From Limonium bicolor (Eukaryota; Streptophyta; Magnoliopsida; Caryophyllales; Plumbaginaceae), in contig CM041776.1 of the NCBI GenBank assembly GCA_023374045.1, positions 116,483,793-116,547,792 of the forward strand: 64,000 nucleotides of DNA, given 5' to 3'. Position 1 is the first letter of the stretch; every line of letters begins with the position of its first letter. Under the pieces are notes generated by a model that was not told the origin of the DNA, did not search any database, and was given only the letters and a program-made list of their open reading frames with translations. Of this stretch, positions 1-11,895 are shown piece after piece. Both the position numbers and the translations under genes were made by a program.

Positions 1-1
1 G

Positions 2-987
2 GTGGTGGATATCCTTACCAAAGTAGCCCGATTCATACCGATGAAGGATACTTGGAAGGTGACCAAATTAGCTGAGTTATTTGAGAAAAAATCATGAGAC
101 ATCACGGGATACCAAAGACCATAGTGTCAGATAGAGATACCTGATTCCTTTCGAGGTACTGGAGAGCTACCAGAGAAGCGTTGGGTACAGAACTCAAGCT
201 GAGTACCGCGTTCCATCCTCAGACAGATGGTCAGACTGAGCGTACTATTCAGACACTCGAGGACATGCTGAGAGCATGTGCCTTAGACTTCCAGGGCAGT
301 TGGATTGACAGATTGCATTTGATCGAGTTTTCATACAACAACAGCTATCACGCTTCGATCAAGATGGCACCTTTTCAAGCGTTGTACGGTAGACCATGTC
401 GTACACCGCTCTGCTGGGATGAGTCGAGTGAGACAGTCATTATAGGACCAGAGTACTTAGAACAAGTTAAGGCTGAAGTTCAGCAAATCAGGGAGAACAT
501 GAAAGCTGCTCAAGATAGGCAGAAGTCGTATGCTGATGTTCGACGACGGGACCTGGAGTTCGCAGTGGGCGACCAGGTATTTCTACGAGTTTCACCGATG
601 AAGGGTGTATTCAGGTTTGGGCAGAAGGGCAAATTAAGCCCGAAATTTGTTGGTCCTTATGAGATTACAGAGTGGGTGGGCCCGGTTGCTTACAGGTTAA
701 ATTTACCTGCTGAGCTGGGTAAAGTGCATGATGTTTTTCATGTTTCACAGCTAAAGAAATACATGCACCACCCCTCCCATGTGTTAGAACCTAAGAGGTT
801 GACTTTGGAACCAAATATGAGATCCGTGGAGACTCCTCAAAGAATCTTGGACAGTAAGACTAGGGACACTCGCCACAAGTCAGTGCGACTGGTGAAGGTT
901 CTCTGGTCCAACCAGGATGTCGAAGAGGCCACGTGGGAATTAGAGGATAAGATGAGGGCAAAGTACCCTTCTTTGTTTACTGACTAG
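2..987 (+). pseudogene. Element B: integrase core C-half plus chromodomain (Tekay-like chromovirus)
   Basis: This is the 3' end of a Ty3/gypsy pol gene. The integrase catalytic core is visible from base 2 (VVDILTKVARF), then SDRDT, then FHPQTDGQTERT, which holds the catalytic glutamate. The GPY-type module (GKLSPKFVGPY) and a C-terminal chromodomain (VRLVKVLWSNQDVEEATWELE) follow, ending in a stop at 985-987. The open stretch is 181-987. Upstream of it the frame is broken by a one-base shift near base 93 and a TGA at 142-144, so the gene is dead. The rest of the element lies left of the window. In this family the enzyme inserts cDNA and the chromodomain steers insertion to chromatin marks. 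The chromodomain places it among chromoviruses; the Tekay assignment is from overall resemblance. Confidence 0.9.
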
Positions 988-1299
988 ATCGTCTGTATAG
1001 GGTACGGGGCGTACCTCCTTTTTAAGGGGGGTAGAGCTTCCTCGCTTTTGAGTTAGGAAACGATCATGTATGTCGTTTGTTTGGTTGTTTAAGATGTGAA
1101 TTTGTGTAAGTCGCTACACTTAGGTGTAAGTTTGAGTTATGTATAATACTTATGTATTGTATTTGAGATTGACCTTTGAGTCTTGAGATGTGTGAATGTG
1201 AATATAAGATGTGGTGTTAAGATTAAGGGAATTGAGTACCGTGAATGATTAAGCACATATGTGAACTTTGAGGACAAAGTTCTTTTAAGGGGGGTAGAT
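988..1299 (+). other. Element B 3' untranslated region and polypurine tract
   Basis: This is the non-coding stretch between the pol stop and the LTR. It holds two copies of a TTTTAAGGGGGGTAGA-type purine run, at about 1019-1034 and 1283-1299. The second directly abuts the LTR start and is the plus-strand primer (PPT). The first is an internal duplicate that is also seen in elements A and D. Confidence 0.85.
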
Positions 1300-3609
1300 T
1301 GAAATACCCCAAACTTAGATGTGGTGTTTAAATGATAAACTAAGATATAAGGAGGCTAAATAATTCCTTAGAAACATTAAGAAACATTTCTAGTCAATGA
1401 AAATATAAGGAAACACCAAAAGAGCAGTTTAAGCAAAAACGTGCTCTAAGCTTGGAGAGACTTGGGAGAGTACCCAAATATTGTTCTAAGACCTTAGTAA
1501 TATCCTAATGGTCATCTTAAATCAATTACCAAAGAAAACCAAGCTTGAAAACAAGTTAAAACACAAAATGTGCTTTAAGGAGTCTTAAAGCACGTTTTTG
1601 AAAAATTGTCTTGTAAATGAGTTTTGAATGGCTAAATGTCCATCATTACTCTTTAATTAACATGTGTACTATATAGTATCACATTTGGAAGTCTATATCA
1701 ATGGGAAATCAAAAATTTCCAACAATGTGCCTTGTTTTGTGAATAGTAAATTAATTAAGCTAGTTTATAACATAAGACAATATAAGTGAGATATTAGGTC
1801 AACAAAGACTTAAGTACCCCTTGTTACTAATGGGGGCCGGTTTCTTATAAGGTGAGTCACCACCTTTATGACTCATTAATCAAATAAAGACTTATAAAGC
1901 AAGTAAGTTAACTATTCACCTTTTTAACATAATATCTCACCTTTAGTGGTTCTCTCTCCTCACTTCTTCATTCTCCCTTGTTTCCCATGGTTTCTTGCTC
2001 TCTCTCCCTTCTCCATTAACGTGAAGCATACCTCCATGCTAGCTTCATCTAGCCTTGTAAACAACTCACTCATTTTAGCTCCAAAACCAAAACAAATTAC
2101 ATATTCTCCTTAGTTAGCTCAAGCTCTCTCTTTCTATCTTTTCAAAACTTCAAGAGCTTCATTTCGGTGCCAAGTCAAACCACCATTAGAGGAGGAAATT
2201 CAAGTTTGGAGACTCCATTGGCTTCTCCATTCTCTTAAGGTAAAGAAAGTGTAAGAAAATCTAGGTTTCCATCATTTTCTTCCTTGTCCGAAAATTTGCA
2301 CTCATGGGACTCCATGTTTATGCCTTGTTCTAGCTTGTTTTCTACTCTTCAAAGGATTGAGGAGGTCCTTCTTGCTTCATATCCAAGCTTGTCTTGAGAA
2401 ACCAAGGTAAACAATTACCTTAATACCTTAAAGCACATTTTTAACCTAGGGTTTGTTCCTTGGGGTTAATGTATTATCTAGTACTCATTGGAGTCATTGG
2501 ATATTTGTTAGAACATTGGCAAGGAGATATATATCGGTGACCGAGATTGAGCAAGGAAAAACCTAAGGAAGAAAGCTTTTAAAGCTTGTAAAAGAACAAG
2601 GTAAATTACTTACCTTAAGGTGTTTTATTGTTTAAGGGAATGAGATTTAGATATGTGATGAGTCTAGTAGAGAGTTTACATTAGAAAAGGGTCGTATATA
2701 ACCTTGGAGAAACAATGACTATACTTGTGAACTTGTGACTAAGGTGCAAATGAGAAAAAGAGATAGTTTAAGAACATCAAGGTGAATTACAAGAAGCATT
2801 TTATTTCAATGGGAGCCTTGTTGTGTGCATTCGCAGGTTGAAGGCAAATATATGAGGAAATTCAGTGGTTAAGATTATTGTCATTTAAGGGCCTAAGTGC
2901 CAAGCATTTAAATTTATGCACTATAAGATGATGTGGTGTAGTTTTGGTGTAAATTGTGTGTTAAGGTGTTGTGATGAGAATTGAGTGTGGTTTGGTTGTT
3001 TGATGGAGAAAAACCAAGTGTTAGGATGTACTATATACTAGAGAACCCATGGCAAAATTTAAAGGAGAACTTAAGTGTTTAAGATATTCTAAGGGGATTT
3101 AATGACTAAGGAAGTACTAGGATGTTCTATAGGTTGTCTTGATGAAAAAGGGTGAGATTAAGGTGTTCTAATGACTTACGATGACTTAGGTATTACTATG
3201 AAGGATTTAGGAATCAAGAGAATGTAATTGAGTATTTGGGACTTAGGCAAATGTTGGTAAACAGCTAGGAAGGAAATAATGTGTTGATGGATGGAAGTTT
3301 AAGCTTGTGAAGGAACTTTAAGTAAATGCAAAAAAGAGTTTTAGATGGTGAAAGATGCTTGGGAGATGATGTTGTAGTGGTGAGGAAAACATTTGGCATA
3401 GTGGTTACATTAGGTGTGAACCACCACCTAGAAACCTAGTGGAAAACATTACAAGTGTTAGCATTATTACAAAGAAAATGCATAATGACTAAGGTGGATC
3501 TTGGCGAATGTTTTAATGTGTTTAGAGGAGGGCTTAAGGTGTATTTGAGGTGCCCAAATGAGGTTATAACATATTAGGATATGTGAGGAGAAGTTTGGAG
3601 TTAAAAGAG

Positions 3610-3880
3610 AATTTAGAAACAAGATTCTGGAGCCGACCGACCTTAGGATCGGACCTGCAAGGTCGGTCGAGCTCAAATTACACTACCGGAGAAAGTTTCG
3701 GGAATCGACCGAACATGGGACCGGACTTGGCAAGTTCGGTCGAGCTCAAATTTCCCTCGGGGAAACTCTCAGGAATGGACCAACCTTGGGGACCGGACTT
3801 GCAAGGTCGGTCGGGGTAGAATTTTCAAACGGTAATGTGTTCTGGAATGGACCGACCTTAGGTAAGGTCGGTCGAGCCTA
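3610..3880. repeat. Cluster of GGTCGGTC/GACCGACC inverted repeats inside LTR B
   Basis: Four successive units of about 65-75 bp each contain a GACCGACC-like arm and a GGTCGGTCG-like arm, separated by conserved spacers. Each unit could fold as a hairpin. Homologous clusters sit in all other long Tekay-like LTRs of this window. Confidence 0.8.
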
Positions 3881-4958
3881 AAAATAAAAAAAAAGAAATT
3901 TTGAATTCTAAGAATGGTAAAAGGTAATAAGGTATACCTTTGGTAGGGTGGTAATGATTAGGACCCTAAGAACTTGAGGGATTAAGTTAAGTATAAATTT
4001 TAATGTTTAAAGTTAAGTTTGTAAGCTAAGTGGCAAAGACTTAAGAGGGTATTGAATGGGAATCTTTAGGGACTAAGTGAGTTAAGTAAGGTGCAAATAA
4101 CTAATGACCTAAAAATGAATGAATGTTTTAGGTTTGTGAATTGGGACCCCGAAGAAGGTTAATCAAACAACGATCATCCTTCTTGTGACCTACTTGCTAA
4201 CGAGGTGTCCCTCGGCTTGTGTGCTATCTGTTTAATTGCTGTGACTAAAACAAGATAAAGCATGCAACCGATTATATTTGTTCTCGTTGAGTATGTGTTA
4301 CAGTTACACTAATCCGCGAGACTTGAGATGGTTACTAACCAAGTTTAGTACTTACTGAGTTAAGAATAAGAGTTAAGTTTGGTGGTTGTTGGTTAATGCC
4401 CGTTAAGGCTTAGCTAGCACATGGTGATTAAGATGTCTACTAACTAAAACTTGAGTGAGGAAACTCGGGACCGATCTCCGGTCATGCATGCTAAGGAAAA
4501 AAGGGGGACGGTATCTGAATCAGATCCGCCCTCCGCTTAAGGACTTGTCTTCGGACTTGTAGCCTAGGGCCGGTTGCCGGCTCAGCTACGCTGGACTCCC
4601 GTCCAGAGTAGGTGGCATTAAGATGGTGCGGTGGGATCGCCTAAATCCCAGGTTCGAATTGAGCTACAACCATTCCCTTCCAAGAACGGTTTGTACACTG
4701 AGAATAAGTTAAGATTGAGACTAAGGTAAGGAACTGAGATTAAGGAAATAAGGACTAAGGAGGGGGTTACTAACCCACTTGATAAGGGAACGCTTGAGTC
4801 GTTCATTGTTTGTGAACTATATGTGTTCATCTGTGGTTATTGTTATTGCACTTCATATTATGCTTATGTATGTAATCAATTTCCATGCTATCGACAATTA
4901 GTTGTCGTAGCCCCGTTAGCTTGGGGGCCATGAGAGGGTGTACCAGCATTCGTGCTGA

Positions 4959-4990
4959 CCCCCTTTGGGGGCTGTTTTTACACTTGCAGG
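4959..4990 (+). promoter_or_regulatory. Conserved LTR hairpin plus pyrimidine tract and CAG|GTAAG
   Basis: CCCCC-TTT-GGGGG can pair as a stem-loop and is followed by CTGTTTTTACACTTGCAG and then GTAAGAG. The arrangement recurs in every Tekay-like LTR here. It resembles either a 3' splice acceptor or an RNA-end hairpin; function is inferred only. Confidence 0.45.
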
Positions 4991-5334
4991 TAAGAGACCC
5001 ATGAGGACGCACTACGAGAGTAGGAGCGGTTAGACTTAGGATGGGCTGTTTATTTTGAGTACGGGTTGCGCCTGTGCACCCGTCTGTTTATATTTAAACT
5101 GATGTAAGGTTGTGACCATGTCTTAGCCATTTGTACTCGGTTGGTTGTGGTATTATGGATGGTGATGTTTTGGATTGGTTAAGTATTTTGGATAAGTATT
5201 GTAAATGTTAAGGCCGGTATATTCTAACGATCAGACCGTGGCAAGGTCCAGGTGTTTATTATCTCCGCTGTGACGTATTCGATTAAGGGTTTAGTTTTGC
5301 GATAACCACGATTGGCTTTGGATGGGGTGTTAAA

Positions 5335-5670
5335 GGCCCGTACACCATTACTGAGAGGATTGGAGCTGTGGCTTATAGGCTAGCATTACCTGAAGAATTG
5401 GGGCGTGTTCATGATGTCCTTCATGTATCACAACTCAAGAAATACATAGCCGATCCTTCTCATGTATTAGAACCCGAGCAGCTATCCCTAGATCCGACGA
5501 CGAGATATGTCGAGACTCCACTACGAATCCTTGATATGAAGACGGGAGACACTCGCCAAAAATCTGTACGAATGGTGAAGGTCTTGTGGTCTCACCACGA
5601 TGTCAAGGAAGCGACTTGGGAATTAGAAGACGCCATGAAGGCAAAGTACCCAGATTTATTTGTAGACTAG
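5335..5670 (+). pseudogene. Element A' chromodomain end (truncated by insertion B)
   Basis: This is the C-terminal end of a Tekay-like integrase: the GPY-like region (GPYTITERIGAVAYRLALPEELGRV read from 5337), a linker, and a chromodomain (VRMVKVLWSHHDVKEATWELED), ending in a stop at 5668-5670. It is nearly identical to 49190-49520 of element A. Its upstream part is separated by element B and lies outside the window. It matters because it shows that the LTR that follows is the 3' LTR of a second element copy. Confidence 0.9.
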
Positions 5671-6100
5671 ATGTCTAGTATCCGTATAGTACAGAGAGTA
5701 CGGGGCGTACCCCTTTTTAAGGGGGTAGAGCCATTTTGTTTTTGCATTGCTTCGGGATAGCATTGCATAGTATGTATGTACTGTAATACATTTTGTTGGC
5801 ACATGTAGTGCTAATTGTATTTCCTTTAGCACAGTGTAGTGCTCAGTATGTCGTACAATGTGTATGACATGTGTATAATGTGTAATGCATTTGTGTTGTA
5901 CGGTATATGACATGAATGGTATTATGGAATGTGTGAATTGTATTGTGTGTTGTATTTGGATTGTGTATGTTTGCAGTGTAGGAATTGTGAACACCTTGTA
6001 AGGTGGTAGTAAAGTGCATTGTGGCAATTGGTTTGCCAAATGAGTAGAAATAGTAAACCTTGAGCAACTTTGAGGGCAAAGTTCCTTAAGGGGGGTAGAT
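5671..6100 (+). other. Element A' 3' UTR and polypurine tract
   Basis: This is a non-coding stretch with a GGGGG run near 5717 and the PPT (TTAAGGGGGGTAGAT, 6086-6100) abutting the LTR. It is almost identical to 49521-49950. The antisense reading frames across it are shadows. Confidence 0.85.
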
Positions 6101-7999
6101 TGAAATACCCTGTAATTTAAAATAGTGATTAATTAGGCTAATAAGTATTTTAGAGGCTTAATTACATCTAAATTAACATGAGGGAACAAATCCCGAAGAA
6201 AACGGATCCTTAAAATGGATTAAAAGCACAAACGAACCTTAAAGCGTGTTTTTCGAGGAAACCGGGAAAACACGACTTTAAGTGGGTCAAATAGACTTGT
6301 AACGATTTTGGTCAGCCAAATAGTCATTAATAAACATTAATGAAGGGTAAGAACCAATAAAATTAATTAAACGAGAAATTTCCGGAAAACGGGTTCCGGT
6401 TAGTAAAAACTGTAAAAACCGGTAAGTTGTGGGGTGAGAGTGTAAATAAACAAAACTAATCTGTCCACTTTTGAAAATAAAAATTAGTAATAGTGTGTGT
6501 GTGCAGGGTGTGGCCGGCTCCCTCCCTCTCACTCACCCTCTTTATTCTTTTTAACTCACAAAAGAACAAATAAATAAAGAAAGAAAAAACAACTCTCTCT
6601 CCTCCCCACTCTACTCTCCCTCACGTTTGACTCCTCCTCCTCCCTTCTGATTTTTCCCTCCTTCCTCAGCCATTAATGGCGATTTGAGAAACCACCACCA
6701 ACACTCTCATTCTCTCCCATTTTTGAAGGCTCAAAACTCCTCCAAATGCAATAAAAATTACACCGTTGGAATCCCCTTGCCAAGGGGAACATCTTTCTCC
6801 ATTCAAAAATCCAAAAGCTCCATTTTTGTTTACATGGCTGGAGGCCATTTGAGGATTTGAGTCCACCATTAGAAGCTCCTTCTTCACCTTGTTACTTTGA
6901 GGTAAAAGAAGTTTAAAAATCCACCATTTCTAGCCCTTATTTGCTTTATAAGAATTTCTGAAAATTGAACTCCATGTTCCTTGTTCTCCAGCCGGTTTTA
7001 GCTTCATCATTGGGCTAGAAATCTTGCTCTTTTGCTAACCAAGAACTTCATTCATTGGTTGGAAGGTAATGCCCTTTTCTAAACTCTAAAAACATGTCTA
7101 AATTCTAGGGTTAGTTAAGAATGAATTCTAAACTAGCAATAGTATGTATGGGTTGTTGTAGCATTGCCTAATTATTGAACAAGAAACCGAGAGCAAGAAG
7201 AAAGAAAGAAGAAGAAGGAAAAGAAAGAAAGGAGAAACTAAAATCACAAGGTAAATGCTCTTACCTTGAGTTGGTTTTAGGTATTGTAGTGTAACATATT
7301 TTTGTGTGTTAAAAATGAGTAATGTATGTAGTTTGAGTAGTAGCTATGTTGTAGTGTAATGAAGAAGAGAATAAAACTGTTTTGAAGCTTTGAGTGATGA
7401 ATAAAAGCTTGGGAAAACCTTGGGGAATAAGTGTGTATGTGCAGGAAAATGTATTGTGTTGTTAGTGCTTAAATGGATGTGGAAAATCTGGAAATGAATG
7501 TGAGCTGAAACAATGTGTGGGCAATGTTAAAAATATAGGGGAAACTCTGTCAAATTTTGTCTAGAAATTAGAGGACTTAATTGTGTAAGAAGAGAAAACA
7601 ACCTAGGTAGTAACTAGGTGTATTTGGAGAGCTTAAAGTGAGTAGTCTAGCACTTTGAAACAGATTTGGAGTGGAGCTAGATAATGGGAAGAACTAGAGT
7701 GGAAAAATAATGCATTTTGAATGCTAGTAATGGCATTAGTTGAGGGGTATTAAATGGTAAAGGTTAGAACAAAAATCTGTAGCATTGAAGAAAAAAAATT
7801 AGCATAAGTGCTGGAATGAAGATGAGAGAAAAGTGTAAGTTAACATGGGAATGAGAAATGAATTTAGTAATGAGTTTAATGGATGAACTAAGGTAATTTA
7901 GAGGGTATAATTAGTACTAAAACATGTTAGGATGTATGTAGGAAGATTGGGGAAGAAATGGGTAAGAGAATAAAGCTGAAACAAATTCAATAGGAGAGT

Positions 8000-8270
8000 T
8001 TTGACCTCGACCGACCCAGAGGGTTGAGTCGGTCGTGGGTCGGTCGGACTAAAACTACTGAAACGTAAACTTTCTGACTTCGACCGACCTAGACGGGTGA
8101 GTCGGTAGTGGGTCGGTCGGGTAAAGAATTTTTTAAAGTTGAAGTTTCTGACTTCGACCGACCCAGGAGGAATGGGTCGGTCGTGGGTCGGTCTAGATGA
8201 ATACTAGGGGCTGAATTCTTTCTGACTTCGACCGACCCAGAGGGGCACACATGGGTCGGTCGGGCCCCAA
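8000..8270. repeat. GGTCGGTC/GACCGACC hairpin cluster in LTR A (left)
   Basis: Four units of the form CGACCGACCCAG...GGGTCGGTCG are separated by TTTCTGACTT spacers. The cluster matches the one at 51855-52140 in the right LTR and is related to those in LTRs B, D and E. Confidence 0.8.
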
Positions 8271-8491
8271 ACCAAAAAAATGGTAATCGTATATATATAT
8301 GTATATGTATATGTATATATATGTATATGGGACTTTGGTAATGCACCATTAATAACATTAAATGGTGAGAAAATATGTATATGAGTAAGAAAGCAAGTGT
8401 GAGAAATAATGAGAAAGGAATGATTTGCATAATCAAGTACGAAATGTAAGAACTAGTAAGTATACCTCGAAGGTATTAAAGAAGGAATGAG

Positions 8492-10271
8492 TGTGAGCCT
8501 CGATTTTAAACCCTATCCTATGTTGATTAAAGCTGATTAGGATCTAAACGGGTTTTAGGTCCACTTATAGCCTAAGATTAATAACTATGTCATATAACAA
8601 TAATTATTAAAACCTAAGCTAGCTCACTGGAACCTATTATGAGTCGCCACCTAATTTTAACCTAGATCAAATTAGGAAAGGAGAGTTCGGGTTCGGGGGC
8701 TTGATATTCGACTTAATTAGGGTTCAATTACTTTCATTACCCTTCCTAGGTCGTTTTTCCTCTACTCAGTTTATTCACGGCTTATTACGAGTCGTTTTAA
8801 CCTAAGTGCGCGAGCTTCTGTTTTTTTGTGTTTTTAGCATTTTTTAACAGAAAATAAAAGTGAAAAGTGAAATTACCTAAACTAGGGTTTCGGGGGCAGA
8901 AATAGGTCGAATTTTGATTCTGTCCGTGGCCACGGACCTAATGTCCGAACCCTCGGACCCCAGTTAACCTAATTACGCAGAAAAAGTCGAAGTTAAAGGA
9001 AACAAAAAATTTCAAAGTCCGGGGCCACGGACAGGCTGTCCGTGGGCCCGGACATTATTAGAAAACCTAAGTTTTTAAAATTTAAAATCCCGCCGCGTCC
9101 TGGGTGTCCGTGGTCTCGGACAACGCGTCCGAGGTCCCGGACCATGGGTCCGAGGTCACGGACCACCCACGGACAGGGGTTTTCAGAAGGTTCCGAGGGT
9201 GTTTTGAGCTCAAATTTTATGGGTGTGAAGCCTGAAAGATTTACAAGACGTTTAGTGATTGAAAGTTTTCAATTTGAATTTCGAATTAATCACGAAACTT
9301 AGCAAACAAGTTATCTGACAGAGACTCAAATAAACAGCAATATCAGAAGCCTACGAAGGTTAGTTTGAGTTCAAATTTCGAGGCAAGACAGATAATACCG
9401 TGGAGAATTAGGGAAACTGAGTTCCTACCTGTTTTCCTTCGGATTCACAACGTTTCTTCACACCAGATTCGTTGAGCGCTCCGTTGATGGCAAACCCGAA
9501 AGGACTTCGAACCAAGCTTCTGGTTGTTGGTTGTTCTTGCTGTTCTTCACGTGTTGGTGGTGTTTTTGTGAGGTTTTAATGGTTATTGGTGCTTTGGGAA
9601 TTGGAAAACGTGTTTAGATGATGATTTCGGGGGATTTTCAGTATGATTTGGGTGGCCGGGTGTTGGAAACGTGAGAGAGAGAGGAAGCCGTGTTTTCTGA
9701 CTCTCTAGGGTTCTTGAGCATATGAAGTTCTGATTTTATCCAAAAACCTATCCCTTATATAGACTTTCTTAAAGATAAAGAGAATCTAGTAAAAGTAAGA
9801 TTTTCGATATTTTAACTAGTAACTTCCCAAAGGAATTTTGCTATGAAATTTTTAACCACATGTCAAGAATGGATATTATGAATTTTCTTGAGGTGGAACG
9901 AATTTTTTTAATGCTGGCGCATTTTTAAATTGACTTTCTCGTCAGATTCAATCAGAAATTGCTAGAAAATTAGTGGAATTCGAAAAATCAAAATTCCAAC
10001 GCCATTATCTTAAAATGTCATCCTCTATCATGGGTTAAAATATCAAGCATTTCGAGCTGATTTGGGCACCCTTTGGAGGAGAGAGAAAGCTTACAAGAGG
10101 TCTTAGGAGCCTTTAAAGATTACCAAAACGCCCCTGAAAGTGACGAAGCTGCTCCCCATGCCATGGAACGTGCCGATCGGACCGGGATCCCTCACCGCTT
10201 GATTACAATGCCTCTCACAACACCGGTACCACGTAGACCCTAACCAGGGGGTCAAAATTTTGGGTATAACA
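8492..10271 (-). repeat. G1 3' LTR (left copy)
   Basis: It runs TGTGAGCCTCG...GGGTATAACA on the plus strand, 1780 bp. It matches 16086-17874 over its whole length, with scattered mostly one-base indels. To its right (plus strand) is GATTGCCCCCCGTCAAC, which on the minus strand is the polypurine tract ending at the LTR. Confidence 0.88.
8920..9180. repeat. GTCCGTGG/CCACGGAC inverted-repeat cluster in G1 LTR
   Basis: There are repeated palindromic blocks of the CCGTGGCCACGGAC type, plus CGTCCGAGG/CCCGGACCATGG units. Equivalents are in the other three G LTRs (about 16515-16775, 25430-25690, 32095-32355). The layout resembles the GGTCGGTC clusters of the Tekay-like LTRs but with a different core sequence. 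Confidence 0.75.
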
Positions 10272-10290
10272 GATTGCCCCCCGTCAACTG
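10272..10290 (-). other. G1 polypurine tract
   Basis: On the minus strand GTTGACGGGGGGCAATC directly precedes the LTR start TGTTATACCC. This is the expected plus-strand primer position for a minus-sense element. Confidence 0.7.
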
Positions 10291-10379
10291 GACTTTGTAA
10301 CGAATGTGAAAAGTCTGGTTGATGCTTGAGTGGTGCCCCAAAATTTTGGACCCCACAGAATCCTCCACGTTGTATGAAA

Positions 10380-10790
10380 CCGGGTTAACGATGCCCAGCT
10401 ATTCGGAGGCGCTGACTACCTAAGCTACAAAACATTGTCGAGCTATTCTAAGGCGCTGACTGCCTAAACTACAAAGCGTTGTCGAGCTATTCTAAGGCGC
10501 TGACTACCCAAAATACAAAGCATTGTCGAGCTATTCTAAGGCGCTGACTACCTAAAATGATGAAAATGATGTCGAGCTATTCTAAGGCGCTGACTACCTG
10601 AAATGATGATATGCTGTCGAGCTATTCTAAGGCGCTGACCACCTAAAGTGATGAAAATGATGTCGAGCTATTCTAAGGCGCTGACTACCTGAAATGATGA
10701 TGTGCTGTCGAGCTATTCTAAGGCGCTGACCACCTAAAGTGATGAAAATGATGTCAAGCTATTCTAAGGCGTTGACTGCCTAGGGTGTGA
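10380..10790. repeat. G1 tandem array 1 (TCGAGCTATTCTAAGGCGCTGAC)
   Basis: Roughly eight copies of a unit of about 50-60 bp with the constant core GAGCTATTCTAAGGCG and variable AAATGATGA spacers. Tandem arrays between the last gene and the PPT are typical of Tat/Ogre-type elements. Confidence 0.85.
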
Positions 10791-10811
10791 AAACTGGATG
10801 CAAATGCAAGA

Positions 10812-10905
10812 ATGCTGAAATGCTAATGATGCAAATGATGCTGATGCTGATGATAATGCCGATGATGTTGATGATGCCGATGATGCTGATGATGCTCGGA
10901 TGCTT
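10812..10905. repeat. GAT/GCT-rich trinucleotide microsatellite in G1
   Basis: A run of ATGATGCTGATGATG-type repeats. It is also present in G2 at about 27478-27572, where it is longer. Confidence 0.8.
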
Positions 10906-11129
10906 CAGGGGGACCGAAACCCATGTCGATGCTCCTGGCTGGACCCAATGTGGACTTATTGCCATCGCCCCCCAAGCCGGTGTGCAGGGATAACTCCTGG
11001 TAAAAACCCTGGGGACTTATTGCCTTTGCCCACCATTCGTTGATCCCAAAAATAAGTTGACATCGCAAAAGGAGGATTTATTGCCATCACCTCGCCAACT
11101 TTCTGTCGCCAGGTCTTGTGACGCGCCTG

Positions 11130-11640
11130 GATAATGCAACTAGGTCTTATGACGAGCCTATATGAATGAGATGAATGCAATGTGTTTGATGAGAGTGGGT
11201 AAGCTAAAAGGTAATGCTAGGTCTTACTACGAGCCTAAGGGAATGCAACTAGGTCTTATGACGAGCCTAAGGGAAAGCAACTAGGTCTTACGACGAGCCT
11301 AAAGATGGATCTAGGTCTTATGACGAGCCTAAGGGATGCAACTAGGTCTTATGACGAGCCTAAAGGGAGGTTCTAGGTCTTATGACGAGCCTAAAGATGG
11401 ATCTAGGTCTTATGACGAGCCTAAGGAATGCAACTAGGTCTTATGACGAGCCTAAAGGGAGTTCTAGGTCTTATGACGAGCCTAAGGATGGATCTAGGTC
11501 TTATGACGAGCCTAAGAGTTGACTAGGTCTTATGACGAGCCTAAAGGGTAGTTCTAGGTCTTATGACGAGCCTAAGGATACTAGGTCTTATGACGAGCCT
11601 AAAGGATGGTTCTAGGTCTTATGACGAGCCTAGGGTTGGT
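11130..11640. repeat. G1 tandem array 2 (CTAGGTCTTATGACGAGCC)
   Basis: About 18 copies by eye of a 24-31 bp unit with constant core TAGGTCTTATGACGAGCCTA and variable short spacers. The spacing looks CRISPR-like at first sight, but the spacers are short variants of one another. Confidence 0.88.
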
Positions 11641-11699
11641 TCTAAGTGAAAGTGAGTAAAATGTATTGGGTCAAACGGATGTAGAAGGATTAGGGTTTA

Positions 11700-11895
11700 T
11701 GCCAAACCTGGAAATGGTGGGACTCAAGACGGGCCTGTGGACGTTTGAGTGTGAAGGTAGGGCTCAGGACGGGCCTGAGGAATTTGATGTGGAGGTAGGG
11801 CTTAGGACGGGCCTGGGAATTTGATGTGGAGGTAGGGCTTAGGACGGGCCTGTAGAATTTTGATGGAGGTAGGGCTTAGGACGGGCCTGTGTGTG
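11700..11895. repeat. G1 tandem array 3 (AGGGCTTAGGACGGGCCTG)
   Basis: About five copies of a unit of about 40 bp with core GGTAGGGCTTAGGACGGGCC. G2 has a matching array at 28175-28415. Confidence 0.85.

Larger units (their letters stand above)
1300..5334 (+). mobile_element. Element B 3' LTR (Tekay-like, about 4.0 kb)
   Basis: The LTR begins TGAAATACCCC directly after the PPT and ends GGGGTGTTAAA, a mutated form of the GGGGTGTTACA terminus seen in the other LTRs here. After it, the sequence resumes in the middle of another copy's integrase C-terminal region, so element B is inserted in element A'. The other TSD copy would lie left of the window. It shares blocks with the antisense LTRs E and D, for example the TGCTATCGACAATTAG block near 4885 and the repeated hairpin cluster near 3610. 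No coding capacity is supported; small reading frames here are chance. Confidence 0.88.

Noticed and set aside
4618..5012. Minus-strand frames of 70 and 61 aa in LTR B
   Set aside because: They lie in conserved LTR sequence but are broken in LTRs D and E, so conservation is not at the protein level.
5656..6079. Minus-strand frames of 127 and 78 aa, repeated at 49506-49929
   Set aside because: They lie antisense to the 3' UTR of elements A' and A, have low-complexity I/T/H/Y composition and no domain; conservation is explained by duplication of the element.
8089..8436. Minus-strand 115-aa frame in LTR A
   Set aside because: It crosses the GGTCGGTC hairpin cluster and an AT microsatellite; the frame is not kept in the right LTR.
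10780..11180. Several overlapping frames in the G1 repeats (H/I/S- or M/L-rich)
   Set aside because: They are translations of the GATGAT microsatellite and of arrays in different frames, and change in G2.
11130..11640. CRISPR-like array of about 24-bp repeats with short spacers
   Set aside because: Spacers are short, related to each other and of uneven length, there are no cas genes, and the array lies inside a plant retrotransposon; it is an ordinary tandem repeat.
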